A stretch of DNA of 59,972 nt from a virus. Position numbers and translations under genes: made by a program. The stretch covers positions 1 to 59,972 of the IMG/VR virus record IMGVR_UViG_3300025137_000039. One strand, 5' to 3'. The notes beneath the pieces are model-generated. The model was not told where the DNA came from, ran no database searches, and was given only the letters and a program-made list of their open reading frames with translations. How positions within the stretch are numbered: the stretch's first letter is position 1; each line of letters starts with the position of its first letter. This document shows, one piece after another, positions 41,973 through 50,546 of this stretch.

Positions 41973-43625
41973 ATGGCCAAATTATTTGGTTTCTCAATTG
42001 ATGATAATGAGAAGCAACCACCAGGACTAATATCTCCAGTTCCTCCTAACAATCAGGATGGATCTGAGAATTATGTTAGTTCTGGTTTTTTTGGTTCTTA
42101 TGTAGATATTGAAGGTATTTACAAGAATGAAAATGATCTTATTAGAAGATATAGATCAATGTCACTATATCCTGAATGTGATAGTGCAATTGAAGACATA
42201 GTTAATGAAGCAATTGTAGCAGATACTAATGATTCACCTGTAGAAATTGAACTTTCAAACCTTAATGCAAGTGATGGTATAAAGAAAAAAATTAGAGAAG
42301 AGTTTAGATTTATTTTAGATCTTCTAGATTTTGATACTAAAGCACATGAAATTTTTAGAAATTGGTATATTGATGGTAGATTATATTATAATAAAGTAAT
42401 TGATCAAAAAAATCCTACAGAAGGAATTAAAGAACTAAGATATATTGATGCATCTAAGATGCGTTTTATTCGTCAAATTGTAAAAAAGAAAGGTGATGGT
42501 GCTTTTATAAAACAAGAACAACCAAATCAATATGATTTTCCAGAAATTGAAGAGTATTTTGTTTATACTGAGGGACAGAAAAAAACTGGATATGGAACAC
42601 AAGTATCAAGCAATGGTGTTAAATTAACAAAAGATTCTGTTTGTTATTGTACCTCTGGATTAGTTGATAGAAACAAGGGATTAACTCTTTCTTGGTTACA
42701 TAAATCAATCAAACCACTCAATCAACTCATGATGATTGAAGATTCTCTTGTCATCTACAGACTTTCAAGAGCACCAGAACGTAGAATTTTTTACATTGAT
42801 GTTGGCAATCTTCCTAAGGTAAAAGCAGAGCAATATCTGCGTGATGTAATGACTCGTTACAGAAATAAACTTGTCTATGATGCAAACACAGGTGAAATTC
42901 GTGATGATAAAAAACATATGTCCATGATGGAAGACTTCTGGCTTCCTAGACGTGAAGGTGGTAGAGGGACTGAGATCACTACACTTCCAGGTGGACAAAA
43001 TCTTGGTGAGATTACTGATATCAATTACTTTCAAAAGAAGTTATATAGAGCACTCAATGTACCTGAAACTAGAATTCAAGGAGAGGGTGGTTTCTCACTA
43101 GGAAGATCATCTGAAATTCTAAGAGATGAAATCAAATTCTCCAAGTTTGTTGGAAGAATGAGAAAAAGATTCTCCCACATGTTCCAGGATCTTTTAAAGA
43201 CACAACTTATTCTAAAAAATGTTGTAACTCCTGAAGATTGGGAGTTAATGTCTGATCATATTCAGTATGATTTTCTCTATGACAATCACTTTGCTGAACT
43301 CAAAGAGGCAGAACTTACTACTGAAAGAATTAATCTAGCAACTTTGGCAGAACCTTATGTTGGTAAGTTTTACTCTAATGATTATGTAAGACGTAAAATT
43401 TTACGCCAAACTGATCAAGAAATTATTGAACAGGATGCATTGATTGAAAAAGAAATTAAGGATGGTATTATTCCTGATCCAAGTCAAATGGCAATTGATC
43501 CGATGACTGGTCAACCAATTCCACCTCAACCTGGTGATACATCTGGTGGTTTAATGGGTGCTACACCCCAAGCTCCAGAGGTAGAAGAAAAGAAATTTGA
43601 AACACCCACAGGTGGGGAAATATAA
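41973..43625 (+). CDS. 20: portal vertex protein gp20
   Basis: The 550-residue protein is close to T4 gp20 (524 aa). Segments typical of T4-like portals include LIRRYRSMSLYPECDSAIED, then IVNEAIV, WYIDGRLYYNKVID, RAPERRIFYIDVGNLP and EGGRGTEITTLPGGQNLGEI. The dodecamer forms the DNA entry vertex and docks gp17. A proline-rich, acidic C-terminal tail follows. The stop lies within a late promoter match. Confidence 0.95.
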   Translation: MAKLFGFSIDDNEKQPPGLISPVPPNNQDGSENYVSSGFFGSYVDIEGIYKNENDLIRRYRSMSLYPECDSAIEDIVNEAIVADTNDSPVEIELSNLNASDGIKKKIREEFRFILDLLDFDTKAHEIFRNWYIDGRLYYNKVIDQKNPTEGIKELRYIDASKMRFIRQIVKKKGDGAFIKQEQPNQYDFPEIEEYFVYTEGQKKTGYGTQVSSNGVKLTKDSVCYCTSGLVDRNKGLTLSWLHKSIKPLNQLMMIEDSLVIYRLSRAPERRIFYIDVGNLPKVKAEQYLRDVMTRYRNKLVYDANTGEIRDDKKHMSMMEDFWLPRREGGRGTEITTLPGGQNLGEITDINYFQKKLYRALNVPETRIQGEGGFSLGRSSEILRDEIKFSKFVGRMRKRFSHMFQDLLKTQLILKNVVTPEDWELMSDHIQYDFLYDNHFAELKEAELTTERINLATLAEPYVGKFYSNDYVRRKILRQTDQEIIEQDALIEKEIKDGIIPDPSQMAIDPMTGQPIPPQPGDTSGGLMGATPQAPEVEEKKFETPTGGEI

Positions 43626-43628
43626 ATA
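43621..43628 (+). promoter_or_regulatory. T4-type late promoter TATAAATA
   Basis: An exact late core overlaps the gp20 stop codon, 22 nt before the small core-protein gene. Confidence 0.7.
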
Positions 43629-43650
43629 AACATATTATATCTTATACAAA

Positions 43651-43860
43651 ATGGATGAATTAATGGATTTGTTGGTGAAAGATGAATCACCAAATCAAAT
43701 CAGCGATAAAATTAAAGATATTTTGTTTGCAAAGACTGCTGATAAAGTAACTGATGCAAGACCAAATATTATGAATTCAATCTTTGATGGTGATCAACCT
43801 GAAGAACAACAATCAGTTGAACCAGAGGTTAAAATTTCTTCTGATGAAGAAGAAAACTAA
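43651..43860 (+). CDS. small prohead core protein, gp67-like by position
   Basis: The 69-residue acidic product (DELMDLLVKDESPNQISDKI, then KDILFAKTADKVTDARPNIM) lies between portal and prohead protease, where T4 has gp67 (80 aa), a cleaved internal core protein. The highly acidic end resembles such proteins. Sequence identity to gp67 was not verified, so the call rests on position, size and charge. Confidence 0.55.
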   Translation: MDELMDLLVKDESPNQISDKIKDILFAKTADKVTDARPNIMNSIFDGDQPEEQQSVEPEVKISSDEEEN

Positions 43861-43893
43861 ATACATAATACAGGTCTATTGTAATTCAAAGAA

Positions 43894-44451
43894 ATGGCGA
43901 GCGCATTAAAACCAGTTGGTTCTGGACAAGTCATATCAACAAGTGGTACAGCAGCTGCTTCTGCTGCATTTAAACAACAAACTGATACTCTCAGGATTGT
44001 TGCAGAGGGAGCAGGTGTTCATGTTGCAATAGGAACTCTTCCAGTTGCAGTTGCAACTGACATATATGTTCCTTCAGGGGGTGGTGGTGATGAAAAAATT
44101 AGTCTTGGTCCAGTTGCTTCACAAGCAGTTATTGGTATTACAACAGGCACAACAACTATTCTTGATTTTCCTGAAGGAACAGGTTGTCCTTTTGGAGAAG
44201 GAAACTCTGTTTCCCTTACTGTGGATGGACAATCATATTATGATTTTGAACATAAAATTTTAAGCAGTATTAATCAAACTGCAGGCATTGGTGGATTTTT
44301 TGCAACAAGGGTAGTAGTTGATCATGATTCAAGTGGCATTGTCACTGCAGTAAATGCACCATATGCTGAATTGAGAAGATCAATTAAAATATCTTTAAAA
44401 ACTAACGCTGGCACTGGAACAGCATTCATTCAACAAGTACAAGTTTCCTGA
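43894..44451 (+). CDS. 185-aa head-associated hypothetical
   Basis: The protein begins ASALKPVGSGQVISTSGT and is beta-rich with an SGGGGDE loop. It is strand-rich to the end (KISLKTNAGTGTAFIQQVQV). It lies between a core-protein-like gene and the protease, in the slot of T4 gp68 (141 aa), but the composition is of an outer, decoration-like protein rather than an acidic helical core protein. Virion location is likely; the exact role is unknown. Confidence 0.6.
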   Translation: MASALKPVGSGQVISTSGTAAASAAFKQQTDTLRIVAEGAGVHVAIGTLPVAVATDIYVPSGGGGDEKISLGPVASQAVIGITTGTTTILDFPEGTGCPFGEGNSVSLTVDGQSYYDFEHKILSSINQTAGIGGFFATRVVVDHDSSGIVTAVNAPYAELRRSIKISLKTNAGTGTAFIQQVQVS

Positions 44452-44457
44452 GGAAAA

Positions 44458-45108
44458 ATGAAACTAATCAGAGAAGAAATCGAATCAGTTGACTTTCTTG
44501 TAGAAAGTGTAGGTGGCAAAAAGTCAATGTTTATTGAAGGCATCTTTTTACAAGGTGATCTTCAAAACAGAAATGGTAGAATGTATCCTATGAATGTCCT
44601 TAGAAAGGAAGTTCAAAGATACAATGAGAATCATGTAAAGGCTGGTAGAGCATTAGGTGAACTGGGACACCCAGAAGGACCTACTGTTAATCTTGATAGA
44701 GTATCACACAAAATTGTTTCATTGAGAGAAAGTGGAACAAATTTTATTGGTAAAGCAAAAATTTTAAATACACCAATGGGGAAAATTGCCCAAAATTTGA
44801 TTGATGAAGGTGTAAAACTGGGTGTTTCCTCTAGAGGTATTGGTTCACTTAAAGCAACTAGAGAAGGTGTAAGTATTGTTGGTGATGATTTCATGCTAGC
44901 AACTGCTGCTGATATTGTTGCTGACCCCTCTGCTCCAGATGCCTTTGTTGAAGGCATTATGGAAGGCAAAGAATGGGTGTGGGATGGTGGAATTTTAAGA
45001 GAAAAACTTGCTGCCAAAACATACGCTGAGATCAATACTTTAGTTGATCAAAAGCAACTTGATGAGAAGAAATTGAGTGTATTCAATAATTTTCTCAATA
45101 ACCTTTGA
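44458..45108 (+). CDS. 21: prohead protease gp21
   Basis: The 216-residue serine protease matches T4 gp21 (212 aa). The herpesvirus-protease-type active site is visible as H71 in GELGHPEGP and S124-S125 in KLGVSSRGIGS. The N-terminus SMFIEGIFLQGDLQNRNGRM is typical. It cleaves core and capsid proteins after (L/I)xE during head maturation. Its stop lies inside a terminator hairpin. Confidence 0.93.
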   Translation: MKLIREEIESVDFLVESVGGKKSMFIEGIFLQGDLQNRNGRMYPMNVLRKEVQRYNENHVKAGRALGELGHPEGPTVNLDRVSHKIVSLRESGTNFIGKAKILNTPMGKIAQNLIDEGVKLGVSSRGIGSLKATREGVSIVGDDFMLATAADIVADPSAPDAFVEGIMEGKEWVWDGGILREKLAAKTYAEINTLVDQKQLDEKKLSVFNNFLNNL

Positions 45109-45126
45109 CATCAAAGGTTTTAATTT
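45100..45126 (+). terminator. intrinsic terminator overlapping the gp21 stop
   Basis: AACCTTTG (45100-45107) pairs with CAAAGGTT (45112-45119) around ACAT; a T-rich tail follows. The stop codon TGA is part of the stem-loop. The late promoter for gp22 starts where it ends. Confidence 0.65.
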
Positions 45127-45133
45127 ATAAATA
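45126..45133 (+). promoter_or_regulatory. T4-type late promoter TATAAATA
   Basis: An exact late core lies directly after the terminator, 34 nt before gp22. It probably also serves gp23, since no exact core was seen between the two. Confidence 0.75.
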
Positions 45134-45167
45134 AATATAGTTTAAGACAGGTAATCGGAGAGTTCAA

Positions 45168-46238
45168 ATGTCTCGTGGAGATTTACAAGAAATGGAAGTA
45201 GGCACTAAGCAATCCAAGACTGCGGTCAATTCTGGTGCTAAGGCTGGTGATTCAATGGATACTTCATTAGCAGGATCTTATGAAGATCTTGGCGGTCCAA
45301 CACCAGAAAATTACAAAACAGATGATGACTCTGCTAAGCTCAGAGAACCTAAGATTAAGACCGTAAAAGACGTTGTTAATAAAGGTGCTAAACCTGCTGA
45401 TTCAATGCAAAAAATGTCTAAGGAAGAAACTGAATCTACGGATGAAGTTGTTTCTGAGGAAGAAGTTGCTGAAGATCAGGAAGTTGTATCTGAAACAACT
45501 GAGGAAGCATATGACATGGATGAAGATGTCAATGCACTCTTGGGTGGTGAAGAACTCTCCGAAGAGTTTAGAGAAAAAGCAAAGGTTGTCTTTGAAGCTG
45601 CTCTAAATTCTAAAGTAAAAGATATCCAGGAAACCCTGGAAACACAATATCAGTCACAACTTGATGAAACTAAAGAAGAACTTAAAACTACTTTAGTTGA
45701 AAGAGTTGATTCATATCTTGAGTATGTCTGCGAAGAGTGGATGTCTGAGAATGAACTGGCTGTAGAACATGGTATTAAATCTGAAATGACTGAGAGTTTC
45801 CTCTCAGGCATGAAGGATCTTTTTGAAGAACATTATGTAACAATCCCTGAAGACAAATATGATGTGCTGGAAAGCATGGTAGAAAAACTTGATGACATGG
45901 AAACCAAGCTCAATGAGCAAATTGATAAGAATATTGGTCTGAACAGAAGACTTGCTGAGTCATCTGCACAAGGTATTCTTGATCAAGTTTCCTCTGGTCT
46001 TGCTGAGACACAGAAGGAGAAGCTCGCCTCACTTGCAGAAAGTGTGGAGTTTGAAAGTGAAGAAGAATATCGTGAAAAGCTGGAAACTCTGAAGGAGTCA
46101 TACTTCTCCAGAACAGCTCCTGCTGCAAAGACCCAATCATCACAAACTCTCTCTGAGGGTGTAGATAGCACCAACAATCCTGTTTCAGGATCTATGGATG
46201 TATATCTCAGATCACTGGGTGCTTTCAAGCAAAACTGA
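45168..46238 (+). CDS. 22: prohead scaffold core protein gp22
   Basis: The 356-residue, very acidic, helical protein (SEEEVAEDQEVVSETTEEAY, then long coiled-coil stretches) matches T4 gp22 (269 aa) by position and nature. It fills the prohead and is degraded by gp21; several L/I-x-E sites (LAE, LSE) are present. Regions such as 'LEYVCEEWMSENELAVEHGI' and 'KYDVLESMVEKLDDMETKLN' are typical of cyanophage scaffolds. It lies directly before the capsid gene. Confidence 0.88.
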   Translation: MSRGDLQEMEVGTKQSKTAVNSGAKAGDSMDTSLAGSYEDLGGPTPENYKTDDDSAKLREPKIKTVKDVVNKGAKPADSMQKMSKEETESTDEVVSEEEVAEDQEVVSETTEEAYDMDEDVNALLGGEELSEEFREKAKVVFEAALNSKVKDIQETLETQYQSQLDETKEELKTTLVERVDSYLEYVCEEWMSENELAVEHGIKSEMTESFLSGMKDLFEEHYVTIPEDKYDVLESMVEKLDDMETKLNEQIDKNIGLNRRLAESSAQGILDQVSSGLAETQKEKLASLAESVEFESEEEYREKLETLKESYFSRTAPAAKTQSSQTLSEGVDSTNNPVSGSMDVYLRSLGAFKQN

Positions 46239-46281
46239 ATTTAATATTAATTCAAACAAACAATCACTAAGGTAAACGCAA

Positions 46282-47712
46282 ATGTTCCAATCTGAACATC
46301 TGCAGGAAAAGTGGGCTCCCCTTCTCGACTATGAAGGTCTAGATGGAATCAAGGATGGTCACAGAAGAGCAGTTACTGCTGTCCTGCTGGAAAATCAAGA
46401 AAAGTTTTTAAAAGAAGAAGCTGCTTTCTCTCAGGGTATTAACCTGATGGAAACACCTACAATGGCTGGCAATGCTGCTGGTGCTTCAGGTGCTTTTGGT
46501 GCTAGTGCAGACCCATCTGGTCCTGTTGCTGGTTTCGACCCAGTTCTGATCTCATTGATCAGACGCGCAATGCCCAACTTGGTCGCATATGACCTTGCTG
46601 GTGTACAACCAATGTCTGGTCCTACTGGACTGATCTTTGCAATGCGCTCCAGATATGAAAATCAGTCTGGTGATGAAGCATTCTATGATGAAGCTAACAC
46701 AGCATTCTCTGGTCAGGATGATGGATTCAATCTGACTGGTGGATTTGCTGATGCTAATGCTGGTCTAGGTACTACTGTACAAGCAGGATCAAACCCCTCT
46801 GCACTTAACCCTGTTGGCACTGCTGTATCTACTGGATACAATGTTGGCGAAGGTATGGTCACAGGTGATTCTGAGAACCTGGGCAATGGTACAGGTAATC
46901 AGTTCAATGAGATGGCTTTCTCAATTGAGAAAGTTACTGTTACTGCTAAGAGCAGAGCTCTGAAGGCAGAATACTCGCTGGAACTGGCTCAAGACCTCAA
47001 GGCCATTCATGGTCTGAATGCTGAAGCAGAACTTGCTAACATCCTCTCTACTGAGATCCTTGCTGAAATCAACAGAGAAGTCATCAGAACTATCTACAAG
47101 TCTGCTGAACAAGGTGCTGTTTCTAACACTGCAATTCGTGGTCAATTTGACCTTGATGTTGACTCAAATGGCAGATGGTCTGTTGAGAAGTTCAAAGGAC
47201 TTCTGTTCCAAATTGAGAGAGATGCTAATGCAATCGCTCAAAGAACAAGACGTGGAAAGGGTAACATTGTCATGTGCTCTGCTGACGTAGCATCTGCACT
47301 GACTATGGCAGGAATCCTGGATTATACTCCAGCCCTGAATGCAAACCTGAATGTTGATGACACTGGCAATACATTTGCTGGAACAATCAATGGTAAGTTC
47401 AGAGTTTACATTGACCCCTATTCAGCAAACCTTGCTTCTAACAACCAGTCTGCTAACTCTGGAAATCAGTACTATGTTGTTGGTTATAAGGGTTCTTCCC
47501 CTTATGATGCAGGTCTATTCTACTGCCCATACGTTCCTCTTCAGATGGTTCGTGCAGTTGGAGAGAACACCTTCCAGCCCAAGATTGGCTTCAAGACCAG
47601 ATATGGTCTGGTTGCTAACCCATTCGCTGAAGGAACAACTTCTGGTCTTGGAAGACTTAGAGTTAACTCTAACCGCTATTACAGAAGAGTTCTTGTTAAG
47701 AACCTCATGTGA
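46282..47712 (+). CDS. 23: major capsid protein gp23
   Basis: The 476-residue protein belongs to the T4 gp23 family (521 aa, HK97-like fold). Hallmarks are DPVLISLIRRAMPNLVAYDL, then AGVQPMSGPTGLIFAMRSRY, the GDEAFYDEANTAFSG region and RGNIV...SADVASAL-like strands. A plausible gp21 cut site is L55-M-E57, near the T4 position (E65). Codon use appears more C- and G-ending than in neighbours, fitting very high expression. A strong terminator follows. Confidence 0.97.
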   Translation: MFQSEHLQEKWAPLLDYEGLDGIKDGHRRAVTAVLLENQEKFLKEEAAFSQGINLMETPTMAGNAAGASGAFGASADPSGPVAGFDPVLISLIRRAMPNLVAYDLAGVQPMSGPTGLIFAMRSRYENQSGDEAFYDEANTAFSGQDDGFNLTGGFADANAGLGTTVQAGSNPSALNPVGTAVSTGYNVGEGMVTGDSENLGNGTGNQFNEMAFSIEKVTVTAKSRALKAEYSLELAQDLKAIHGLNAEAELANILSTEILAEINREVIRTIYKSAEQGAVSNTAIRGQFDLDVDSNGRWSVEKFKGLLFQIERDANAIAQRTRRGKGNIVMCSADVASALTMAGILDYTPALNANLNVDDTGNTFAGTINGKFRVYIDPYSANLASNNQSANSGNQYYVVGYKGSSPYDAGLFYCPYVPLQMVRAVGENTFQPKIGFKTRYGLVANPFAEGTTSGLGRLRVNSNRYYRRVLVKNLM

Positions 47713-47752
47713 TCAAGGTTGTTGTGGGGCAGGATGTCCCACATGCTCATTC

Positions 47753-47779
47753 AGACCCCCATCAAGGGGGTCTTTTTTT
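47753..47779 (+). terminator. strong intrinsic terminator after gp23
   Basis: AGACCCCC (47753-47760) pairs with GGGGGTCT (47766-47773) around a 5-nt loop, followed by T (to 47779). A second hairpin just upstream (TGTGGG 47724-47729 with CCCACA 47739-47744) may help protect or stop the abundant gp23 mRNA. Confidence 0.9.
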
Positions 47780-47787
47780 ATGCTTTT

Positions 47788-47795
47788 CATAAATA
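47788..47795 (+). promoter_or_regulatory. late promoter-like CATAAATA
   Basis: A NATAAATA match lies 9 nt after the gp23 terminator and 13 nt before the next ATG. It restarts transcription for the gp3-like and UvsY genes. Confidence 0.55.
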
Positions 47796-47808
47796 ATCAT
47801 AAAACATT

Positions 47809-48417
47809 ATGACTTACTCTACATCAAAAGATGTAAGAACAAGACAGGCAGCAAGAAGCACTATTGCTACTGTTGGAAAAAATCAATTACAAAATAGAAA
47901 TTTTCTTCAACCACAAGGTTTTAGATTTCAGGTTGCAAGAGCACCTAAAGTATCATTTTTTGGAAATGCAGTTAACATTCCAGGAATGCAACTTAGAACT
48001 ATAGTTCAAACAACAGCAGGTTTAAAAGATATTGATCTTCCAGGAGAAGTTATAGATTTTGAAGATCTTACACTTAGATTTTTAGTTGATGAAGATCTTC
48101 AAAATTATATTGAAATACAGAATTGGATAAGAGGTCTTGGTTTTCCTGAAAGTTTAGAGGAGATTTATGATTTACAAAAAGATGATCTTGGAACTGTAAA
48201 AGATTCTGTTGGGATGAACATATACTCTGATGGCACACTTACAGTTTTTGATTCTTTATCAAATCCCAATTTTAGAATTATATTTCAAGAATTATTCCCT
48301 TATTCCTTGAGTACAATTCAATTTGATGCTACAATAGCAGATATGGAATACTTCACTGCAGAGGTATCTTTTAAATATTTAAACTATACTATAAAAAAAG
48401 GAACTGGATTTAAATGA
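47809..48417 (+). CDS. tail completion / tube-associated protein, gp3-like
   Basis: The 202-residue protein has a tube-protein-like core: FRFQVARAPKVSFFGNAVNI, then PGMQLRTIVQTTAGLKDIDL, PGEVIDFEDLTLRFLVDEDL and YIEIQNWIRGLGFPESLEE. This pattern occurs in cyanophage proteins placed between gp23 and UvsY, and I recall them being annotated as gp3 (tail completion and sheath stabiliser; 176 aa in T4). The fold is clearly of the gp19-like tail-tube kind; gp54 is an alternative name. Its stop overlaps UvsY as ATGA. Confidence 0.65.
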   Translation: MTYSTSKDVRTRQAARSTIATVGKNQLQNRNFLQPQGFRFQVARAPKVSFFGNAVNIPGMQLRTIVQTTAGLKDIDLPGEVIDFEDLTLRFLVDEDLQNYIEIQNWIRGLGFPESLEEIYDLQKDDLGTVKDSVGMNIYSDGTLTVFDSLSNPNFRIIFQELFPYSLSTIQFDATIADMEYFTAEVSFKYLNYTIKKGTGFK

Positions 48418-48848
48418 TTGATTTGGATACTATCCAAAAAATGTGGGAAAGAGATGCAAAAATAGATCCTGATAATTTACATACAGAATCTCTCAACATT
48501 CCAATCTTACATTCAAAATACTATGAAATATATAATAACATATATCTACTAAGAAAAAAAGCAGAGCAACAAAGAAAGAATATCAGACATGAAAGATATG
48601 AATATTTTAGTGGAAAATCAGATCCAAATGTTTACATAGAAAATCCATTTCCTAAAAAAATTAGGGATAAAGAAACTATGCAAAAATATTTGGATGCAGA
48701 TGAAAAACTCTCAGGTGTTTCATTAAAAATTGATTATTATGAAACTATGTTGAGTTATCTTGAAGAGATTTTAAAACAGATAACTAATAGAACTTATCAA
48801 ATAAAGAATTCAATTGAGTTCATGCGTTTCACCTCAGGATTAGGTTAA
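48414..48848 (+). CDS. uvsY: UvsY recombination mediator
   Basis: The 144-residue helical, basic protein (T4 UvsY is 137 aa) begins IDLDTIQKMWERDAKIDPDN, the family hallmark. It ends with a helix near LEEILKQITNRTYQIKNSIE. UvsY loads the UvsX recombinase on gp32-coated single strands. UvsX itself is not in this window. Both ends overlap neighbours (ATGA with gp3-like, one base with the next). Confidence 0.9.
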   Translation: MIDLDTIQKMWERDAKIDPDNLHTESLNIPILHSKYYEIYNNIYLLRKKAEQQRKNIRHERYEYFSGKSDPNVYIENPFPKKIRDKETMQKYLDADEKLSGVSLKIDYYETMLSYLEEILKQITNRTYQIKNSIEFMRFTSGLG

Positions 48849-49048
48849 TGAACCAGGAAGAAGATTTACCTTTTTATAATGTAACTCTTGGAATAGATGA
48901 TGTTAGAGTTCTGCACTACGCAGTGACTGAGGCAATTCAAAAATGGCCAGGTTCTCCTGCCAGACCACAAGAAGAACAAGAATTGCTTTGGAATTCTAGA
49001 GATTGGTTAACAAAAATAATACTTGAAAATACATTTCAAAGCAAATAA
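48848..49048 (+). CDS. 66-aa hypothetical between UvsY and UvsW
   Basis: The product has NVTLGIDDVRVLHYAVTEAI and WPGSPARPQEEQELLWNSRD. Its start overlaps the last base of the UvsY stop, and a late promoter for UvsW overlaps its end. The small helical protein has no catalytic motif. Similar frames occur in this slot in cyanophages, from memory. Confidence 0.6.
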   Translation: MNQEEDLPFYNVTLGIDDVRVLHYAVTEAIQKWPGSPARPQEEQELLWNSRDWLTKIILENTFQSK

Positions 49049-49054
49049 TAAATA
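49047..49054 (+). promoter_or_regulatory. late promoter-like AATAAATA
   Basis: A NATAAATA match overlaps the preceding stop, 20 nt before the UvsW ATG. In T4, UvsW is also a late gene, so a late promoter here fits. Confidence 0.6.
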
Positions 49055-49074
49055 CTGTTAGGTGAAACTTCATC

Positions 49075-50538
49075 ATGGCAGATTTGATTGTACAAAAAAT
49101 AAATGAAGTATATCTACATATAAAAACTGAACCTCATATTGAATATGAGTTAAGAGATAGATTTACTTTTGAAGTGCCTAACAAAAAATTCATGCCTCAG
49201 TATAGAAGCAAATACTGGGATGGATATGTTCACTTGTTTAATATGAAAACTAAGAGGATCTATGTTGGTCTTCTTGATAAAATTGTAGCGTTTTGTGAGC
49301 AGGCAGGATACACATATAAATTTGAAGATAACAAGTTCTATGGTCCTCCTTTTGAAGTCAATAATATGATTTCAGAGGAGGGTGTAAAGGACTTTATGAA
49401 AGCAATCACACCACTAAAACCAAGAGACTATCAGATTGATGCTGTTCATGATGCTTTGAAATATAACAGAAAGTTATTGATCTCACCAACAGCATCTGGT
49501 AAATCATTTATGATTTATACTATTGTAAGATTTCATGTAAATGCTGGTAAAAAAATTCTACTTGTAGTCCCTACTACATCCCTTGTAGAGCAGATGTTTA
49601 AGGACTTCCAAGACTATGGATGGGATGCTGAAAATCACTGCCATAGAATCTATGCTGGACGTGAAAGGGTTAATACTAACGAAGTTACTATTACAACATG
49701 GCAATCTGTATATCAATTAGATAGAAAGTTTTTTGAAGCATATGATGTGGTCATTGGTGATGAGGCTCACCTTTTTAAAAGTAAGTCTCTTGTTGGCATT
49801 ATGGACAAGTTGCATCATGCAAAGTATAGATATGGTTTCACAGGAACTTTAGATGGCACACAGACCCATAAATGGGTGTTAGAGGGACTGTTTGGACCTT
49901 CATACAAAGTTACTCAAACTAAAAAACTTATAGATCAAGGTCACCTTGCCACATTAGATATTCAGTGTCTTGTATTAAAGTATAAACCAAAAAAATTTGA
50001 TACCTACGAAGATGAGATACAATATCTTATTGGACATGAAAAAAGAAATAAATTTATCACAAATTTATCTACAGATTTAAAAGGTAATACATTGATTTTA
50101 TACAGTAGAGTAGAAGCACACGGTGCCATACTTTATGAGATGATAAATAAAAAAGTCATAGAAGGAAGAAAGGTATTCTTCGTTCATGGTGGTGTAAGTG
50201 CTGAAGAAAGAGAAAAAGTAAGAGAAATTACAGAGCAGCAGGATAATGCGATCATTGTTGCCTCTTATGGTACTTTTAGTACAGGAATTAATATAAAAAA
50301 TCTACACAATGTTATTTTTGCCTCTCCATCAAAATCACGCATTCGTAACTTACAAAGCATTGGTAGAGTCCTAAGAAAAGGCAAAAACAAAGTTAAAGCA
50401 AAACTTTATGATATTGCTGATGATCTGACTTTAGGGTCAAGAAAAAATTATACACTAAATCATTTTATTGAAAGAGTGAAAATTTATGTTCAAGAGCAAT
50501 TCAATTATGACATTATATCAATAAACATTAAAGATTAG
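49075..50538 (+). CDS. uvsW: UvsW RNA-DNA / branched-DNA helicase
   Basis: The 487-residue superfamily 2 helicase (T4 UvsW is 503 aa) has motif I SPTASGKSF (from residue 137) and motif II DEAH at 229-232. Motif III is in GFTGTLDG and the C-terminal helicase half has FASPSKSRIRNLQSIGRVLR. UvsW unwinds R-loops and branched DNA, shutting origin replication and promoting recombination-dependent replication. It lies with UvsY, gp46 and gp47. Confidence 0.93.
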   Translation: MADLIVQKINEVYLHIKTEPHIEYELRDRFTFEVPNKKFMPQYRSKYWDGYVHLFNMKTKRIYVGLLDKIVAFCEQAGYTYKFEDNKFYGPPFEVNNMISEEGVKDFMKAITPLKPRDYQIDAVHDALKYNRKLLISPTASGKSFMIYTIVRFHVNAGKKILLVVPTTSLVEQMFKDFQDYGWDAENHCHRIYAGRERVNTNEVTITTWQSVYQLDRKFFEAYDVVIGDEAHLFKSKSLVGIMDKLHHAKYRYGFTGTLDGTQTHKWVLEGLFGPSYKVTQTKKLIDQGHLATLDIQCLVLKYKPKKFDTYEDEIQYLIGHEKRNKFITNLSTDLKGNTLILYSRVEAHGAILYEMINKKVIEGRKVFFVHGGVSAEEREKVREITEQQDNAIIVASYGTFSTGINIKNLHNVIFASPSKSRIRNLQSIGRVLRKGKNKVKAKLYDIADDLTLGSRKNYTLNHFIERVKIYVQEQFNYDIISINIKD

Positions 50539-50546
50539 GAGGACGT

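Noticed and set aside
44631-45035. 134-codon - strand frame inside gp21
   Set aside because: Antisense of a gene with intact protease motifs; serine/proline-rich translation without family features.
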